Assembly (NCBI GenBank): GCA_029975435.1 | Contig: JARKPC010000088.1 | Location: 1 to 64,000, forward strand | Reading direction: 5' to 3' | Source: Propionivibrio sp. | Lineage (GTDB): Bacteria > Pseudomonadota > Gammaproteobacteria > Burkholderiales > Rhodocyclaceae | DNA length: 64,000 nucleotides | Shown here: piece by piece, positions 9,668 to 21,147 of the stretch | Position numbering within the stretch: position 1 is the stretch's first letter | How the letters are laid out: every line of letters begins with the position of its first letter | Position numbers and translations under genes: made by a program | Notes under the pieces: model-generated | Told to the model about the DNA's origin: nothing | Databases searched by the model: none | Seen by the model: only the letters and a program-made list of their open reading frames with translations

Positions 9668-10573
9668 ATGAGCTTTGAAAAGACCCCCGGCTGGCTGGAC
9701 TGGTACGCCAATCCTTCGAAACCGCAATTCCGCCTGCCGCCCGGCGCGGTCGACGCGCATTGCCATGTCTTCGGTCCCGGCGCGGAGTTTCCCTACGCAC
9801 CGGAGCGCAAATACACGCCGTGCGACGCAGGCAAGGAACAGCTATTCGCCCTGCGCGACCACCTCGGCTTTTCCCGCAACGTGATCGTGCAAGCCACGTG
9901 CCACGGCGCCGACAACCGCGCGCTGGTCGATGCGCTCGAACATGCCAACGGTCTCGCCCGCGGCGTGGTCACGGTGCGCCGCAGCGTCACGGACCGGGAA
10001 CTGCTCGAACTGCATGCCGCCGGCGTGCGCGGCGTGCGCTTCAACTTCGTCAAGCGGCTGGTCGACTTCACGCCCAGGGACGAACTGCTGGAGATTGCCG
10101 GCCGCATCGCGCCGCTCGGCTGGCACGTCGTGGTCTATTTCGAGGCCGCCGACCTGCCCGAGCTGTGGGACTTTTTCACCACGCTGCCGACCACCGTCGT
10201 CGTCGACCACATGGGCCGGCCGGACGTGAGCCAGCCGGTCGACGGCCCCGAATTCGGACTGTTCCTCAAGCTGATGCGCGAGCACGGCAACGTCTGGTCG
10301 AAGGTAACCTGTCCCGAGCGCCTTTCCGTCACCGGGCCGAAGGCGCTCGACGGTGAGCGCAACGCCTACCGCGACGTCATGCCGTTCGCGCGGAAGATCG
10401 TCGAGGAATTCCCCGACCGTGTGCTGTGGGGCACCGACTGGCCGCACCCGAACCTCAAGGACCACATGCCGGACGACGGGCTGCTCGTCGACTTCATCCC
10501 GCATATCGCGGCGACGGCCGAACTGCAGCGCAAGCTGCTGGTCGACAACCCGATGCGTTTGTACTGGAGCTGA
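9668..10573 (+). CDS. ligI: 2-pyrone-4,6-dicarboxylate lactonase
   Basis: This 301-residue amidohydrolase carries HxH (His31, His33) in 'VDAHCHVFGP' and the C-terminal Asp257 in 'WGTDWPHPN'. These match LigI, which opens the lactone ring of 2-pyrone-4,6-dicarboxylate by hydrolysis without a bound metal. It sits 27 bases after ligK and 3 bases before ligA, in pathway context. The family assignment is strong because neighbours encode the steps before and after. Confidence 0.93.
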   Translation: MSFEKTPGWLDWYANPSKPQFRLPPGAVDAHCHVFGPGAEFPYAPERKYTPCDAGKEQLFALRDHLGFSRNVIVQATCHGADNRALVDALEHANGLARGVVTVRRSVTDRELLELHAAGVRGVRFNFVKRLVDFTPRDELLEIAGRIAPLGWHVVVYFEAADLPELWDFFTTLPTTVVVDHMGRPDVSQPVDGPEFGLFLKLMREHGNVWSKVTCPERLSVTGPKALDGERNAYRDVMPFARKIVEEFPDRVLWGTDWPHPNLKDHMPDDGLLVDFIPHIAATAELQRKLLVDNPMRLYWS

Positions 10574-10576
10574 TTC

Positions 10577-12757
<2,181 letters not shown>

Positions 12758-12762
12758 GCGCA

Positions 12763-13776
12763 ATGGGCCTGCCACGCCGCGAGATCGGCCCTTTCAGCGT
12801 CTCGTCCATCGGACTGGGCTGCATGAGCCTGAGCGAGAACTACGGCGCGCCGCCCCCCATCGACGTTGCGGAAGCTGTCCTGCACCGCGCTTTGGACCTC
12901 GGCATCGACTATTTCGACACCGCCGCGCTGTACGGCTTCGGCACCAACGAGGCGCTGGTCGGCCGCGTGCTCAAGCCGTACCGCGACCGGATCATGCTGG
13001 CCAGCAAGTGCGGCGTAACCGGGGTGGATGGCAAGCGCGTGGTCGACAACCGGCCCGAGACGCTCCGCCGGACCTGCGAAGAGTCGCTGCGCCGCCTGCA
13101 GACCGACGCCATCGACCTGTATTACCTGCACCGCCTCGACCGCAGCGTGCCGATCGAGGACAGCATCGGCGCTCTGGCCGGCCTGGTGCGCGCCGGGAAG
13201 ATCCGCAGCATCGGGATTTCCGAGATGTCGGCGGCCACGCTGCGGCGGGCGCATGCGGTGCATCCGATCGCCGCCGTCCAGAGCGAATACTCGCTGTGGA
13301 CGCGCGAGCCGGAAATCGCCGTTTTCGACGCCTGCCGCGAACTCGGCACGGCCTTCGTCGCGTTCAGCCCGCTGGCGCGCAGCTTCCTCACCGGCGTCCT
13401 GTACGACCCGGGCACGCAGTTCGAGAAAGGCGACATCCGCCTCGGCATGCCGCGCTTCCAGCCGGAGAACTTCCGCAAGAACCTGGAACTGCTCGGGCCG
13501 TACCGCCGGATTGCCGAGGAAGCCGGGTGCACCATGGCGCAGCTCGCGCTGGCGTGGATCCTGGCGAAGGCGCCGTTCATCGTGCCGATCACCGGCACCA
13601 GGAATCCGCGGCATCTCGAAGAGAGCGTCGGCGCGGCGGCGGTATCGCTTCCGCCCGAGATCGTCGCCCGCCTCGATCGGCTGATCAACCAGCACACCGT
13701 CGCCGGCCCACGCTACAGCGAAGCCACGCAGAAGGACATCGACACCGAGACCTTTGACGCCGCGCAGGCAAGATGA
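12763..13776 (+). CDS. Aldo/keto reductase in the lig cluster
   Basis: This 337-residue protein is an NADPH-dependent aldo/keto reductase with the full catalytic tetrad: Asp52, Tyr57, Lys82 and His123. The (beta/alpha)8 pattern and the 'ITGTRNPRHLEE' cofactor-binding end fit the AKR12/13-like group. It is not part of the described protocatechuate pathway. Its place between ligC and the second ligAB pair, on the same strand and with short gaps, suggests a role with an aldehyde substituent or a toxic semialdehyde, for example in handling a substituted aromatic. That role is inference. Confidence 0.85.
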   Translation: MGLPRREIGPFSVSSIGLGCMSLSENYGAPPPIDVAEAVLHRALDLGIDYFDTAALYGFGTNEALVGRVLKPYRDRIMLASKCGVTGVDGKRVVDNRPETLRRTCEESLRRLQTDAIDLYYLHRLDRSVPIEDSIGALAGLVRAGKIRSIGISEMSAATLRRAHAVHPIAAVQSEYSLWTREPEIAVFDACRELGTAFVAFSPLARSFLTGVLYDPGTQFEKGDIRLGMPRFQPENFRKNLELLGPYRRIAEEAGCTMAQLALAWILAKAPFIVPITGTRNPRHLEESVGAAAVSLPPEIVARLDRLINQHTVAGPRYSEATQKDIDTETFDAAQAR

Positions 13777-13802
13777 AACGGCAGGGCACGAGGAGACTCA
13801 CC

Positions 13803-14156
13803 ATGGTCATATCGAAACAGAAACGCGAAATCCCCGGCACCGTGTTGTTCGACGGCGAGCAGGCGCGCAAGGGTTACGCGCTCAACAAGATGTGCTTCTC
13901 GTTCAACTCGGCGGAGAACCGCGCCGAGTTCGTGCGCGACGAGGACGCCTACTGCGCGAAGTACGGCCTGACCCCCGAGCAGCGCGCCGCCATCGCCAGC
14001 CGCAACGTATTGCAACTGCTCGCCGCCGGCGGCAACGTCTACTACCTCGCCAAGTTCGCCGGCATCTTCGGCCTCGATATGCAGGACGTCGGCGCCCAGC
14101 AGACCGGGATGAGCAAGGATGCGTTCAAGGCCAAACTGATCGACGCGGGGAGATGA
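13803..14156 (+). CDS. Second LigA-like extradiol dioxygenase small subunit
   Basis: This 117-residue protein is a LigA paralogue with 'GTVLFDGEQARKGYALNK' near the start and 'LLAAGGNVYYLAKFAG' in the second half. It lacks the N- and C-terminal extensions of the first LigA. The start at 13803 is chosen because GAGGAG lies 8 bases upstream. Its stop overlaps a possible start of the following ligB-like gene. It should form a heteromer with that product; its divergence from the first copy suggests another substrate, such as gallate or a methoxylated catechol. Confidence 0.85.
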   Translation: MVISKQKREIPGTVLFDGEQARKGYALNKMCFSFNSAENRAEFVRDEDAYCAKYGLTPEQRAAIASRNVLQLLAAGGNVYYLAKFAGIFGLDMQDVGAQQTGMSKDAFKAKLIDAGR

Positions 14157-14158
14157 GC

Positions 14159-15001
14159 ATGGCCACCATCGTCGGCGCGATCACCACCTCGCACGTCCCC
14201 GCCATCGGCGGCGCCATCGCCAAGAACAAGCAGCAGGACCCCTACTGGAAGCCGTCGTTCTTCGACGGCTTCCCCGTGGCGCACCAATGGCTTGACAAGG
14301 TCAGGCCGGACGTTGCCGTCGTCATCTACAACGACCACGGCCTCAACTTCTTCCTCGACAAGATGCCGACCTTCGCCGTCGGTGCCGCGCCGGAATACTG
14401 CAACGCCGACGAAGGCTGGGGCATCCCTGCCCTGCCTCCGCACCGCGGCGACCTCGATCTGTCGTGGCACCTGATCGAGTCGCTGATCGCCGAGGAATTC
14501 GACCTCACCACCTGCCAGGAGATGCTGATCGACCACGCCTTCGCCATCCCCATGGAATTGCTCTGGCCCGGCCCGGCGCCCTGCCCGGTGCGCACCGTGC
14601 CGGTGTGCATCAACACCGTGCAGTTCCCACTGCCGACGCCGGCGCGCTGCTTCAAGCTCGGCGCGGCCATCGGGCGCGCCATCGAGTTTTGGGACAACGA
14701 CGCGCGCGTGGTCATCGTCGGCACCGGCGGCCTGTCGCACCAGCTCGACGGCCAGCGCGCCGGATTCCTCAACAAAGAGTTCGACCTGCTGTTCATGGAC
14801 AAGCTGATCGACGACCCGCTGTGGGTGACGCGCTACTCGATCCCCGACCTGGTCGAGCTGACCGGGACGCAGGGCGTCGAGCTGCTGATGTGGCTCACCG
14901 CGCGCGCCGCTTTGCCTGGCGGCGTCAACAAGGTGCATTCCAACTACCACATCCCGATCTCCAACACCGCCGCGGCGCTGATGGTGCTGGAGTCGGTCTG
15001 A
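14159..15001 (+). CDS. Second LigB-like type II extradiol dioxygenase catalytic subunit
   Basis: This 280-residue protein repeats the LigB architecture: His in '[10 protein letters not shown]' near residue 12, 'YNDHGLNFF' near 60, 'GLSHQLDGQ' near 194 and a C-terminal 'GVELLMWL' glutamate. All expected iron ligands and the catalytic base are present, so it should be active. An alternative ATG at 14153 overlaps the preceding stop; 14159 has better spacing from GGGGAG. It differs from the first LigB through most of its length, so it is an old paralogue rather than a recent duplication. Substrate unknown. Confidence 0.88.
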   Translation: MATIVGAITTSHVPAIGGAIAKNKQQDPYWKPSFFDGFPVAHQWLDKVRPDVAVVIYNDHGLNFFLDKMPTFAVGAAPEYCNADEGWGIPALPPHRGDLDLSWHLIESLIAEEFDLTTCQEMLIDHAFAIPMELLWPGPAPCPVRTVPVCINTVQFPLPTPARCFKLGAAIGRAIEFWDNDARVVIVGTGGLSHQLDGQRAGFLNKEFDLLFMDKLIDDPLWVTRYSIPDLVELTGTQGVELLMWLTARAALPGGVNKVHSNYHIPISNTAAALMVLESV

Positions 15002-15073
15002 GAGCCATGAAATCGACTGATGGCCAATCAGCCCATCCCAGTCAAGAGGCCACCGCATACCCGTCACACATCG

Positions 15074-15145
15074 GTCATTCCGGCGAAAGCCCGAATCCCG
15101 GTTTTTCGGAGCACAAACTGGATCCCGGCCTGCGCCGGGATGACG
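15074..15145. repeat. GC-rich intergenic palindromic repeat, copy 2
   Basis: The element starts GTCATTCCGGCGAAAGCCCG and ends with a GATCCCGGCCTGCGCCGGGA TGACG arm, so it has the same two-arm plan as the copy at 4275, but diverged in the centre. It lies between the second ligB-like gene and pobA and could end or weaken transcription between them. Confidence 0.78.
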
Positions 15146-15171
15146 AAAGATTGGGCCGGGGAAGGGGATGA

Positions 15172-16425
<1,254 letters not shown>

Positions 16426-16584
16426 GCGCGGCTGATACCGAGTACTGGGGATAGGCCAGGATTGTTTCAAATGTGGAAGAAGCAGTCCTGGCTGCCCTTG
16501 CAAGCGCAAACAGAATCAGCTGCGATCACGTGCCTTCGCTGGTTTGATCCGGGAACAATCGTGGCCTGTCCCCGCTCGGGCAAC

Positions 16585-17541
16585 TCAGATCCCGTATATC
16601 CGGTTGTAGGCCGCCAGCGCCTTGCTGACTTCGGCCGAGGGACGGGCGGCGTCGCCGAGACCGAACTCGGCCTGCAGCGACGTCCTGTTTTCCGTGATGT
16701 AGTCGATCACGCGGTCGAGATTGTCCAGGCGGTTGGGGATGAAGTTGTTGCTCGAATTGAGCAGTTCGGCCGACTTGGCGAAATTGGCCGCAAACTGCTG
16801 CACCGTGTCGATCACACCGCTCCGGTTCTTCGCGAGGGCAGCATCGAGCTCGGCGGCGTCGATGGACAGCAGATTCGAGGATGGGTCGATACTGAAACCG
16901 AGATCGTTCAGCCCGCGAAAGCCGCTGGCTGCGCCGTTGAAGATGTTTTCGATGCTCTGTTCGAGTTCGTACAGCGAGATCTCGGCGGCTTGCGTGCCGT
17001 GCAGCAAGCCGTTGGTCCTGATGCTGGGATCGAAGCGTTCGATCCAGGCGTTGTACTTGTCGGCGAAGTCCTGCAACTGCGCCTTGATCGTCGCGTCGTC
17101 CATCGTTCCGTCGACGCTACCCAGCGTTTCCGCCGTGCCCTGCAAGGCCTTGACGCCCGCGCCCAGTTCGCTCAACTCGGCGTACTGCGCCTTGTAGGTG
17201 ACGTCCCTAGAGTTGATGACGCTCATCATGCGGTAGGCGGACTCCGGGTCGAACAGCGAGACGTTGCGACCGATTGCGGAGAGGCGCTGGCTGTCGGCGG
17301 ACGAGGATTTCAGCGTGCTCAGGAAATCGAGGTTTGACGTATCGCCGTTGTTGCCGAGCAGCGATCCGATCAACGCGCTGAACGACTCCGACCGGATGCT
17401 CGCCACGCGTAATGCCAAGGACGAAGCGAAATCCCCGGCTGTGCCCTGATTCAGCGAGAGCATCGAGTTGCCGGCGCCATTTGTCTGGCGCGCGGATTGA
17501 AGCATTCCCAATAGGCTGCTTACGGTTCCGATGGGTGACAT
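16585..17541 (-). CDS. FliD-like flagellar cap-domain protein, isolated
   Basis: This 318-residue protein starts at the ATG at 17541 behind a GGAGG site. Its C-terminal half looks like the FliD (hook-associated protein 2) core, with phrases such as 'ALQDFADKYNAWIERF' and 'GLNDLGFSIDPSSNLL' and a helical tail. The N-terminal half is serine/alanine-rich and unlike typical FliD. It is shorter than FliD, and no flagellar gene flanks it. It may be a diverged cap-like or secreted protein, or an orphan relic. The family call is moderate. Confidence 0.6.
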   Translation of the reverse strand: MSPIGTVSSLLGMLQSARQTNGAGNSMLSLNQGTAGDFASSLALRVASIRSESFSALIGSLLGNNGDTSNLDFLSTLKSSSADSQRLSAIGRNVSLFDPESAYRMMSVINSRDVTYKAQYAELSELGAGVKALQGTAETLGSVDGTMDDATIKAQLQDFADKYNAWIERFDPSIRTNGLLHGTQAAEISLYELEQSIENIFNGAASGFRGLNDLGFSIDPSSNLLSIDAAELDAALAKNRSGVIDTVQQFAANFAKSAELLNSSNNFIPNRLDNLDRVIDYITENRTSLQAEFGLGDAARPSAEVSKALAAYNRIYGI

Positions 17542-17890
17542 GGTGCCTCCTGCTGCAATTACTTGATGGGATGTCCGGACTTCCGGCGCATCGATGTGCA
17601 TTGAGCAATTTGTGCGCCAGATTGCGAGCGCGCACCGATGGGGACTTGAAACAAGGCTTGCCGCCTACCTGCGGCCGTCGGAAATGGCGAATAGGACAGT
17701 GTTGTCCGGCGATACGGCAAACATTGCCGGACTGGCAGGCTGGGACACCGGTCATAACCGCATCGCTTGCCTAACGCACATCGGCGGGCCTATTCTGGAA
17801 TCCGGCCGCCCTCGCTTCCGTGTGGGAAATCCCGAACGTCGCTAGGCAAATCATCCCGAACACGCGTGAATAGAAAAAAGGAGAACCATC

Positions 17891-18202
17891 ATGAGACAAA
17901 CCGCCGTTTCCCTCGCCCTTGCCGGCCTGCTCGCCTTCACCGCCGCCGGCTGCGCCGTGACGCGCGACCAGTCGACCGTCGGCGAGTACATCGACGATTC
18001 GGTCATCACCACCCGCGTCAAGGCGAAGTTCGCCGACGACAGCCAGGTCAGCGCGATGTCGATCACCGTCGAGACATTGAAGGGCGTCGTTCAGCTTTCG
18101 GGGTTCGCGAAAAACTCCACGGAAAGAAACCGCGCCGGTGAGATTGCGCGGACGACTAGCGGCGTCAAGGGCGTGGTCAACAACCTCGTGATCCGGCCGT
18201 AG
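17891..18202 (+). CDS. BON-domain lipoprotein
   Basis: This 103-residue protein has a signal sequence with a lipobox ending in AAGC21, so it should be a lipoprotein. The rest is a single BON domain with 'DDSVITTRVKAKFADD' followed by 'GVVQLSGFAKN' and 'VKGVVNNLVIRP', as in the OsmY/YraP group that binds phospholipid and protects the envelope under stress. A GGAG site lies upstream of the ATG. It appears to be a single-gene unit followed by a palindromic repeat. Confidence 0.88.
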   Translation: MRQTAVSLALAGLLAFTAAGCAVTRDQSTVGEYIDDSVITTRVKAKFADDSQVSAMSITVETLKGVVQLSGFAKNSTERNRAGEIARTTSGVKGVVNNLVIRP

Positions 18203-18226
18203 TCGGTTTTGAACCAGGAGAAGCTC

Positions 18227-18294
18227 GTCATTCCGGCGCACGCCGGAATTCAGCAAGATCAACGCACTGGGCGCCGGCTTTCGCCGGTGCGACG
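18227..18294. repeat. GC-rich intergenic palindromic repeat, copy 3
   Basis: The element reads GTCATTCCGGCGCACGCCGG at the left and GCGCCGGCTTTCGCCGG TGCGACG at the right, the same layout as the copies at 4275 and 15074. It lies between the convergent BON lipoprotein gene and the minus-strand gene at 18300, where it could serve as a bidirectional terminator. Confidence 0.75.
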
Positions 18295-18299
18295 ACGGC

Positions 18300-18569
18300 T
18301 TAACGCTCCGCCCCCGACCTGCTCTTCCGCCACGCTTCCAGGTCCGCCCGCTCGATCAGCGTCTCCTGTTGATTGATGTTGCCGGGCAGGCCGCTGCCGT
18401 CCCATTGCTCGGTTGCCCAACGCTTGATGTTGGCGTTCAGTTCGCCGTGCTCGACGGCGTGGATCAGCGCCACCTCCGCATCATGGAAGGACAATGATTC
18501 GCCCGCCAGCAGTTCGGTCGCCTCGCGCAGCGACAGCGACGTACCGTGCCCCAGTTGCTGTTTATCCAT
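18300..18569 (-). CDS. Small hypothetical protein
   Basis: This 89-residue protein is charged and helical, with no membrane segment or recognised domain. The ATG at 18569 follows a GGAGG ribosome site; the reading continues upstream in frame but only through the overlapping Cys-rich gene. Its start overlaps the end of the gene at 18562-18756 by 8 bases, so the two are a coupled pair. I do not recognise the family. Confidence 0.6.
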   Translation of the reverse strand: MDKQQLGHGTSLSLREATELLAGESLSFHDAEVALIHAVEHGELNANIKRWATEQWDGSGLPGNINQQETLIERADLEAWRKSRSGAER

Positions 18570-18756
18570 GTGCTGCCTCCTTGATCGACGCCAGTTGCTT
18601 CGGAGCTTCCGGCGACGCTTCGTCCTTGCCAACCTTGCCGATGGCGCAGTTCTCCGGCGCTCCGAGGTCGGGCGGTCGGCCGCATGCGGTGCAGTAGCCA
18701 CGCGCATCGATGATGCAGTACCCGATGCACGGGTAGGGAATCGCTCGTCGCTTCAT
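18562..18756 (-). CDS. Small Cys-rich protein, DUF1289-like
   Basis: This 64-residue protein has the pattern C10-x3-C14-x7-C22-x2-C25 in 'PYPCIGYCIIDARGYCTACG', which resembles the DUF1289 motif and could bind one zinc or an iron-sulfur cluster. DUF1289 proteins are short and of unknown function. The C-terminal part is charged. It is the first gene of a two-gene unit with the 89-residue protein. Confidence 0.65.
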   Translation of the reverse strand: MKRRAIPYPCIGYCIIDARGYCTACGRPPDLGAPENCAIGKVGKDEASPEAPKQLASIKEAAHG

Positions 18757-18960
18757 GAAGACACTCCTTGTTTCCGATCCGTTTCAACAGCAATGCGTTT
18801 TCCGGAACCGTACGACCCCATCCGAACTACTCGCCGCAACCGGCAATTGGCGCTATCGGCAACCAGTAAACATGGAAACACACCCTTACATCTTCAATGT
18901 TGTCCTCCATTCCTGCCCTGCGTTAATCAATTACAGGACATCGCCTTATTGGAGAGCAGC

Positions 18961-19149
18961 GTGAGAAAAGCCTTGTTTGCCCTTGTTGCGACGGTCACGC
19001 TCGCGGGCTCGGGCGGTTGCATGGTTGTGCCGGTCCACGACGGTTATGGCTACGGTTATGTGGAGCCCAGAGTCTCGGTAGTAGTTCCGTATGGGTATTA
19101 TGGAGAAGGACACCACCACTACCACGGCGGGCCGAGAGGTAGATGGTAA
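18961..19149 (+). CDS. Small glycine/tyrosine/histidine-rich lipoprotein (GTG start)
   Basis: This 62-residue protein begins at a GTG behind GGAG. The first 20 residues form a signal peptide that ends in a lipobox 'LAGSGGC', followed by a mature part rich in Gly, Tyr and His (for example 'DGYGYGYVEP' and 'EGHHHYHGG'). Such short low-complexity lipoproteins are common near stress genes and are of unknown function; the histidines could bind metal. Confidence 0.6.
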   Translation: MRKALFALVATVTLAGSGGCMVVPVHDGYGYGYVEPRVSVVVPYGYYGEGHHHYHGGPRGRW

Positions 19150-19349
19150 AACTGGGCTGGTCGCCAAGAAAAATTGCCGGAGCTTGAAAAATGTGAGCGC
19201 GGAGAGCGGATAAGCGGCCGATTCACTTCTACAATATCGGTTGCCGACACTGGCGCGCCCCGCTCTCTCCCCTATGCACCCCGATGATCTGCCGACGCCC
19301 CCTCCGTTCCAGTCACTTGTGAGGATGCGGCCTGCCGCTCCCGGCCGCC

Positions 19350-20258
19350 ATGAGTAAGCCTCATTCTGGGAGTTCCGAAGTTTCCAGAGGCGTATTGATG
19401 GTCATGACGGCGGTGGCAATTTTCTCCGTCGGCGACCTCATGGCCAAGTACCTGACGCGCTTCTATCCGATCGCCCTGATCGTCTGGGCGCGCTTCGCCT
19501 TCCACCTGTTGCTCGTCGTGGTCGTGCTCGGCCCGCGCTATGGACGCTCGCTGGTGCGGACCACGCGGCTCGGTGCGCAGACGCTGCGGGGGCTGTTGCT
19601 GGCCTTCGGATCGATATTTTTCGTCAGTGCATTGAAGTACATGCCGCTCGCGGAGACCACGGCCATTGCCTACCTGGCCCCGCTGCTGGTCACGCTGATG
19701 TCCGTTGTGTTTCTCAAGGAGAAGGTCGAACTGGCGCGGTGGATTGCCGTGTTTTGCGGATTCGTCGGCGTTCTCACCATCATCCGCCCCGGCAGCAATG
19801 TGTTTACGTGGGCCGTTCTGCTGCCCATCGGAAACGCCATCTCCTTCGCTTCATACCAGATTCTCACGCGCCGCCTGGCCGGTCTGGAGAGTCCCTACAC
19901 GTCGATTTTCTACGCCGGGCTGGTCGGTATGGCGCTGATGTCGTTCGTGCTGCCCAGCGTCTGGACGCCACCGCAATCGGCGCTCCACGCCGCCCTGTTC
20001 GTCGGCATCGGCACGCTGGGCGGGTTCGGACACCTGATCCTGATCAAGGCCTACGACCACGCACCCGCCTCGCGGCTGGCTCCGTTCAGCTATTCGCAAC
20101 TGATCTGGGTGGCGGCGATCGGTTTCCTTGCGTTCGGCGACTTTCCGGATGCCTGGTCGTTACTCGGAATCGCCATCCTCATCGCCAGCGGGATCTATAT
20201 CGCGAGCCACCAGCGCCGATCGGAACGGCAGCTGCTCAGCGAAGGGAATGACGGCTAG
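19350..20258 (+). CDS. DMT superfamily (EamA) permease
   Basis: This 302-residue inner-membrane protein has ten hydrophobic segments arranged as two EamA repeats, the normal layout of drug/metabolite transporters such as RhtA or RarD-like exporters. The first repeat holds 'AETTAIAYLAPLLVTLMS', typical for the family. The substrate cannot be read from sequence. It seems to be a single gene; its stop overlaps the end of a small convergent reading frame. Confidence 0.88.
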   Translation: MSKPHSGSSEVSRGVLMVMTAVAIFSVGDLMAKYLTRFYPIALIVWARFAFHLLLVVVVLGPRYGRSLVRTTRLGAQTLRGLLLAFGSIFFVSALKYMPLAETTAIAYLAPLLVTLMSVVFLKEKVELARWIAVFCGFVGVLTIIRPGSNVFTWAVLLPIGNAISFASYQILTRRLAGLESPYTSIFYAGLVGMALMSFVLPSVWTPPQSALHAALFVGIGTLGGFGHLILIKAYDHAPASRLAPFSYSQLIWVAAIGFLAFGDFPDAWSLLGIAILIASGIYIASHQRRSERQLLSEGNDG

Positions 20259-20380
20259 TCGGCACGTTCCGGTGCCAACTTGAACGCCACGAGAAGCGCG
20301 ACAGCCTGAAGGGTGGCAGCAAACAAGCGCCACATCGGGAGGTCGTCGCTTTCAATGATGTCTTGCATGGTCAAGTGCAT
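20255..20380 (-). CDS. Small 41-residue membrane-like protein
   Basis: A 41-codon frame opens at the ATG at 20380, 4 bases after a perfect GGAGG. It has an acidic N-terminus (MHLTMQDIIESDDLP), a hydrophobic core 'LFAATLQAVALLVAF' that could cross the membrane once, and a charged end. Its stop is at 20255, convergent with the permease gene. The ribosome site and residue pattern support a real small protein; I know no family. Confidence 0.45.
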   Translation of the reverse strand: MHLTMQDIIESDDLPMWRLFAATLQAVALLVAFKLAPERAD

Positions 20381-20526
20381 GGTTGCCTCCGGGAAAGCGC
20401 CAATCTATCCCGAGCCGTCTTAAGTGTCAGTGCACTACGTCACACCCGACCCGGTTTTTTTACTCGCGCCGGCAGGCCTTCAAAAGATCACCCCAACTCA
20501 CTTCGCGATTCTTTCGTCCCACCGGT

Positions 20527-20736
20527 TCAATGGAAGTTCTCGGAAGGGATGCTGCGCAACCTTTCCCAGTAATCATCCTCGCGTTCTGCCACTGCGGTTT
20601 TGTAGATTGCCGTCTCGTCCAGCGCGTTGGATCGCTGGTCTTGGTCCCGTCGTCTCTCGATGTCACGGGGCGCCAAGGAGGCAAGGTCGAATTGCCGGCG
20701 ATCCTTGCCGGTTCGTCTTTCATGTTGGGCGCGCAT
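20527..20736 (-). CDS. Small 'ERRTGxDRRQ' protein, copy 1
   Basis: This 69-residue basic protein begins MRAQHERRTGKDRRQ and ends with 'DDYWERLRSIPSENFH'. The same start and end patterns occur in the divergently encoded protein at 20894, so the two are paralogues. A GAGGAG site precedes the ATG. Arg-rich 'RRxGxDRR' stretches are found in many small proteobacterial proteins and before PilZ-like domains, but no PilZ core is present. Function unknown. Confidence 0.6.
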   Translation of the reverse strand: MRAQHERRTGKDRRQFDLASLAPRDIERRRDQDQRSNALDETAIYKTAVAEREDDYWERLRSIPSENFH

Positions 20737-20893
20737 CGCTTCACTCCTCTCTGGAGATCAGAGTTCACCTGATGCTGCTAAGACTGGTCGGGTCGGTCGC
20801 GAGTTCCGGACGGGCTATGAGGAACTCGTGCCCTCGATGGCCTGTCTTATCAATCGTTCGGGAAACTCTGATTTTTTGGAGAGGAGAGCAGCG
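20737..20893. promoter_or_regulatory. Shared divergent region between two small paralogues
   Basis: These 157 bases lie between the two divergent small genes. Both starts are preceded by a GAGGAG-type ribosome site about the same distance from the ATG, which suggests the whole 5' regions were duplicated. I cannot point to promoters with certainty. Confidence 0.35.
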
Positions 20894-21076
20894 ATGAATG
20901 CCCAACTCGAGAGAAGGACCGGCTACGATCGTAGGCAGGCTGGCACTCATGGTGTCGAGAGACGATTCGTCGATGATCGGCGCGCCGGCTCGGTCAGAGG
21001 GAAGTCGATTTTCGCAAGGCAGTCGAACGAGTCCAACGACGATTACCTGGAAAGGTTGTTCAGACTCCCGATCTGA
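20894..21076 (+). CDS. Small 'ERRTGxDRRQ' protein, copy 2
   Basis: This 60-residue protein begins MNAQLERRTGYDRRQ and ends 'DDYLERLFRLPI', matching the minus-strand protein at 20527 at both ends and differing in the middle. The GAGGAG site lies about 8 bases upstream. It is basic and likely unfolded in the centre, with a short helix at the C-terminus. Divergent arrangement of paralogues suggests joint control. Confidence 0.6.
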   Translation: MNAQLERRTGYDRRQAGTHGVERRFVDDRRAGSVRGKSIFARQSNESNDDYLERLFRLPI

Positions 21077-21147
21077 GGGAAAGTCAGGGTTTCTGCGCGC
21101 CAGGAAGCGATCCGGGCACCCAAGGCCCGAAGTCGCGGCGGCGTCCT

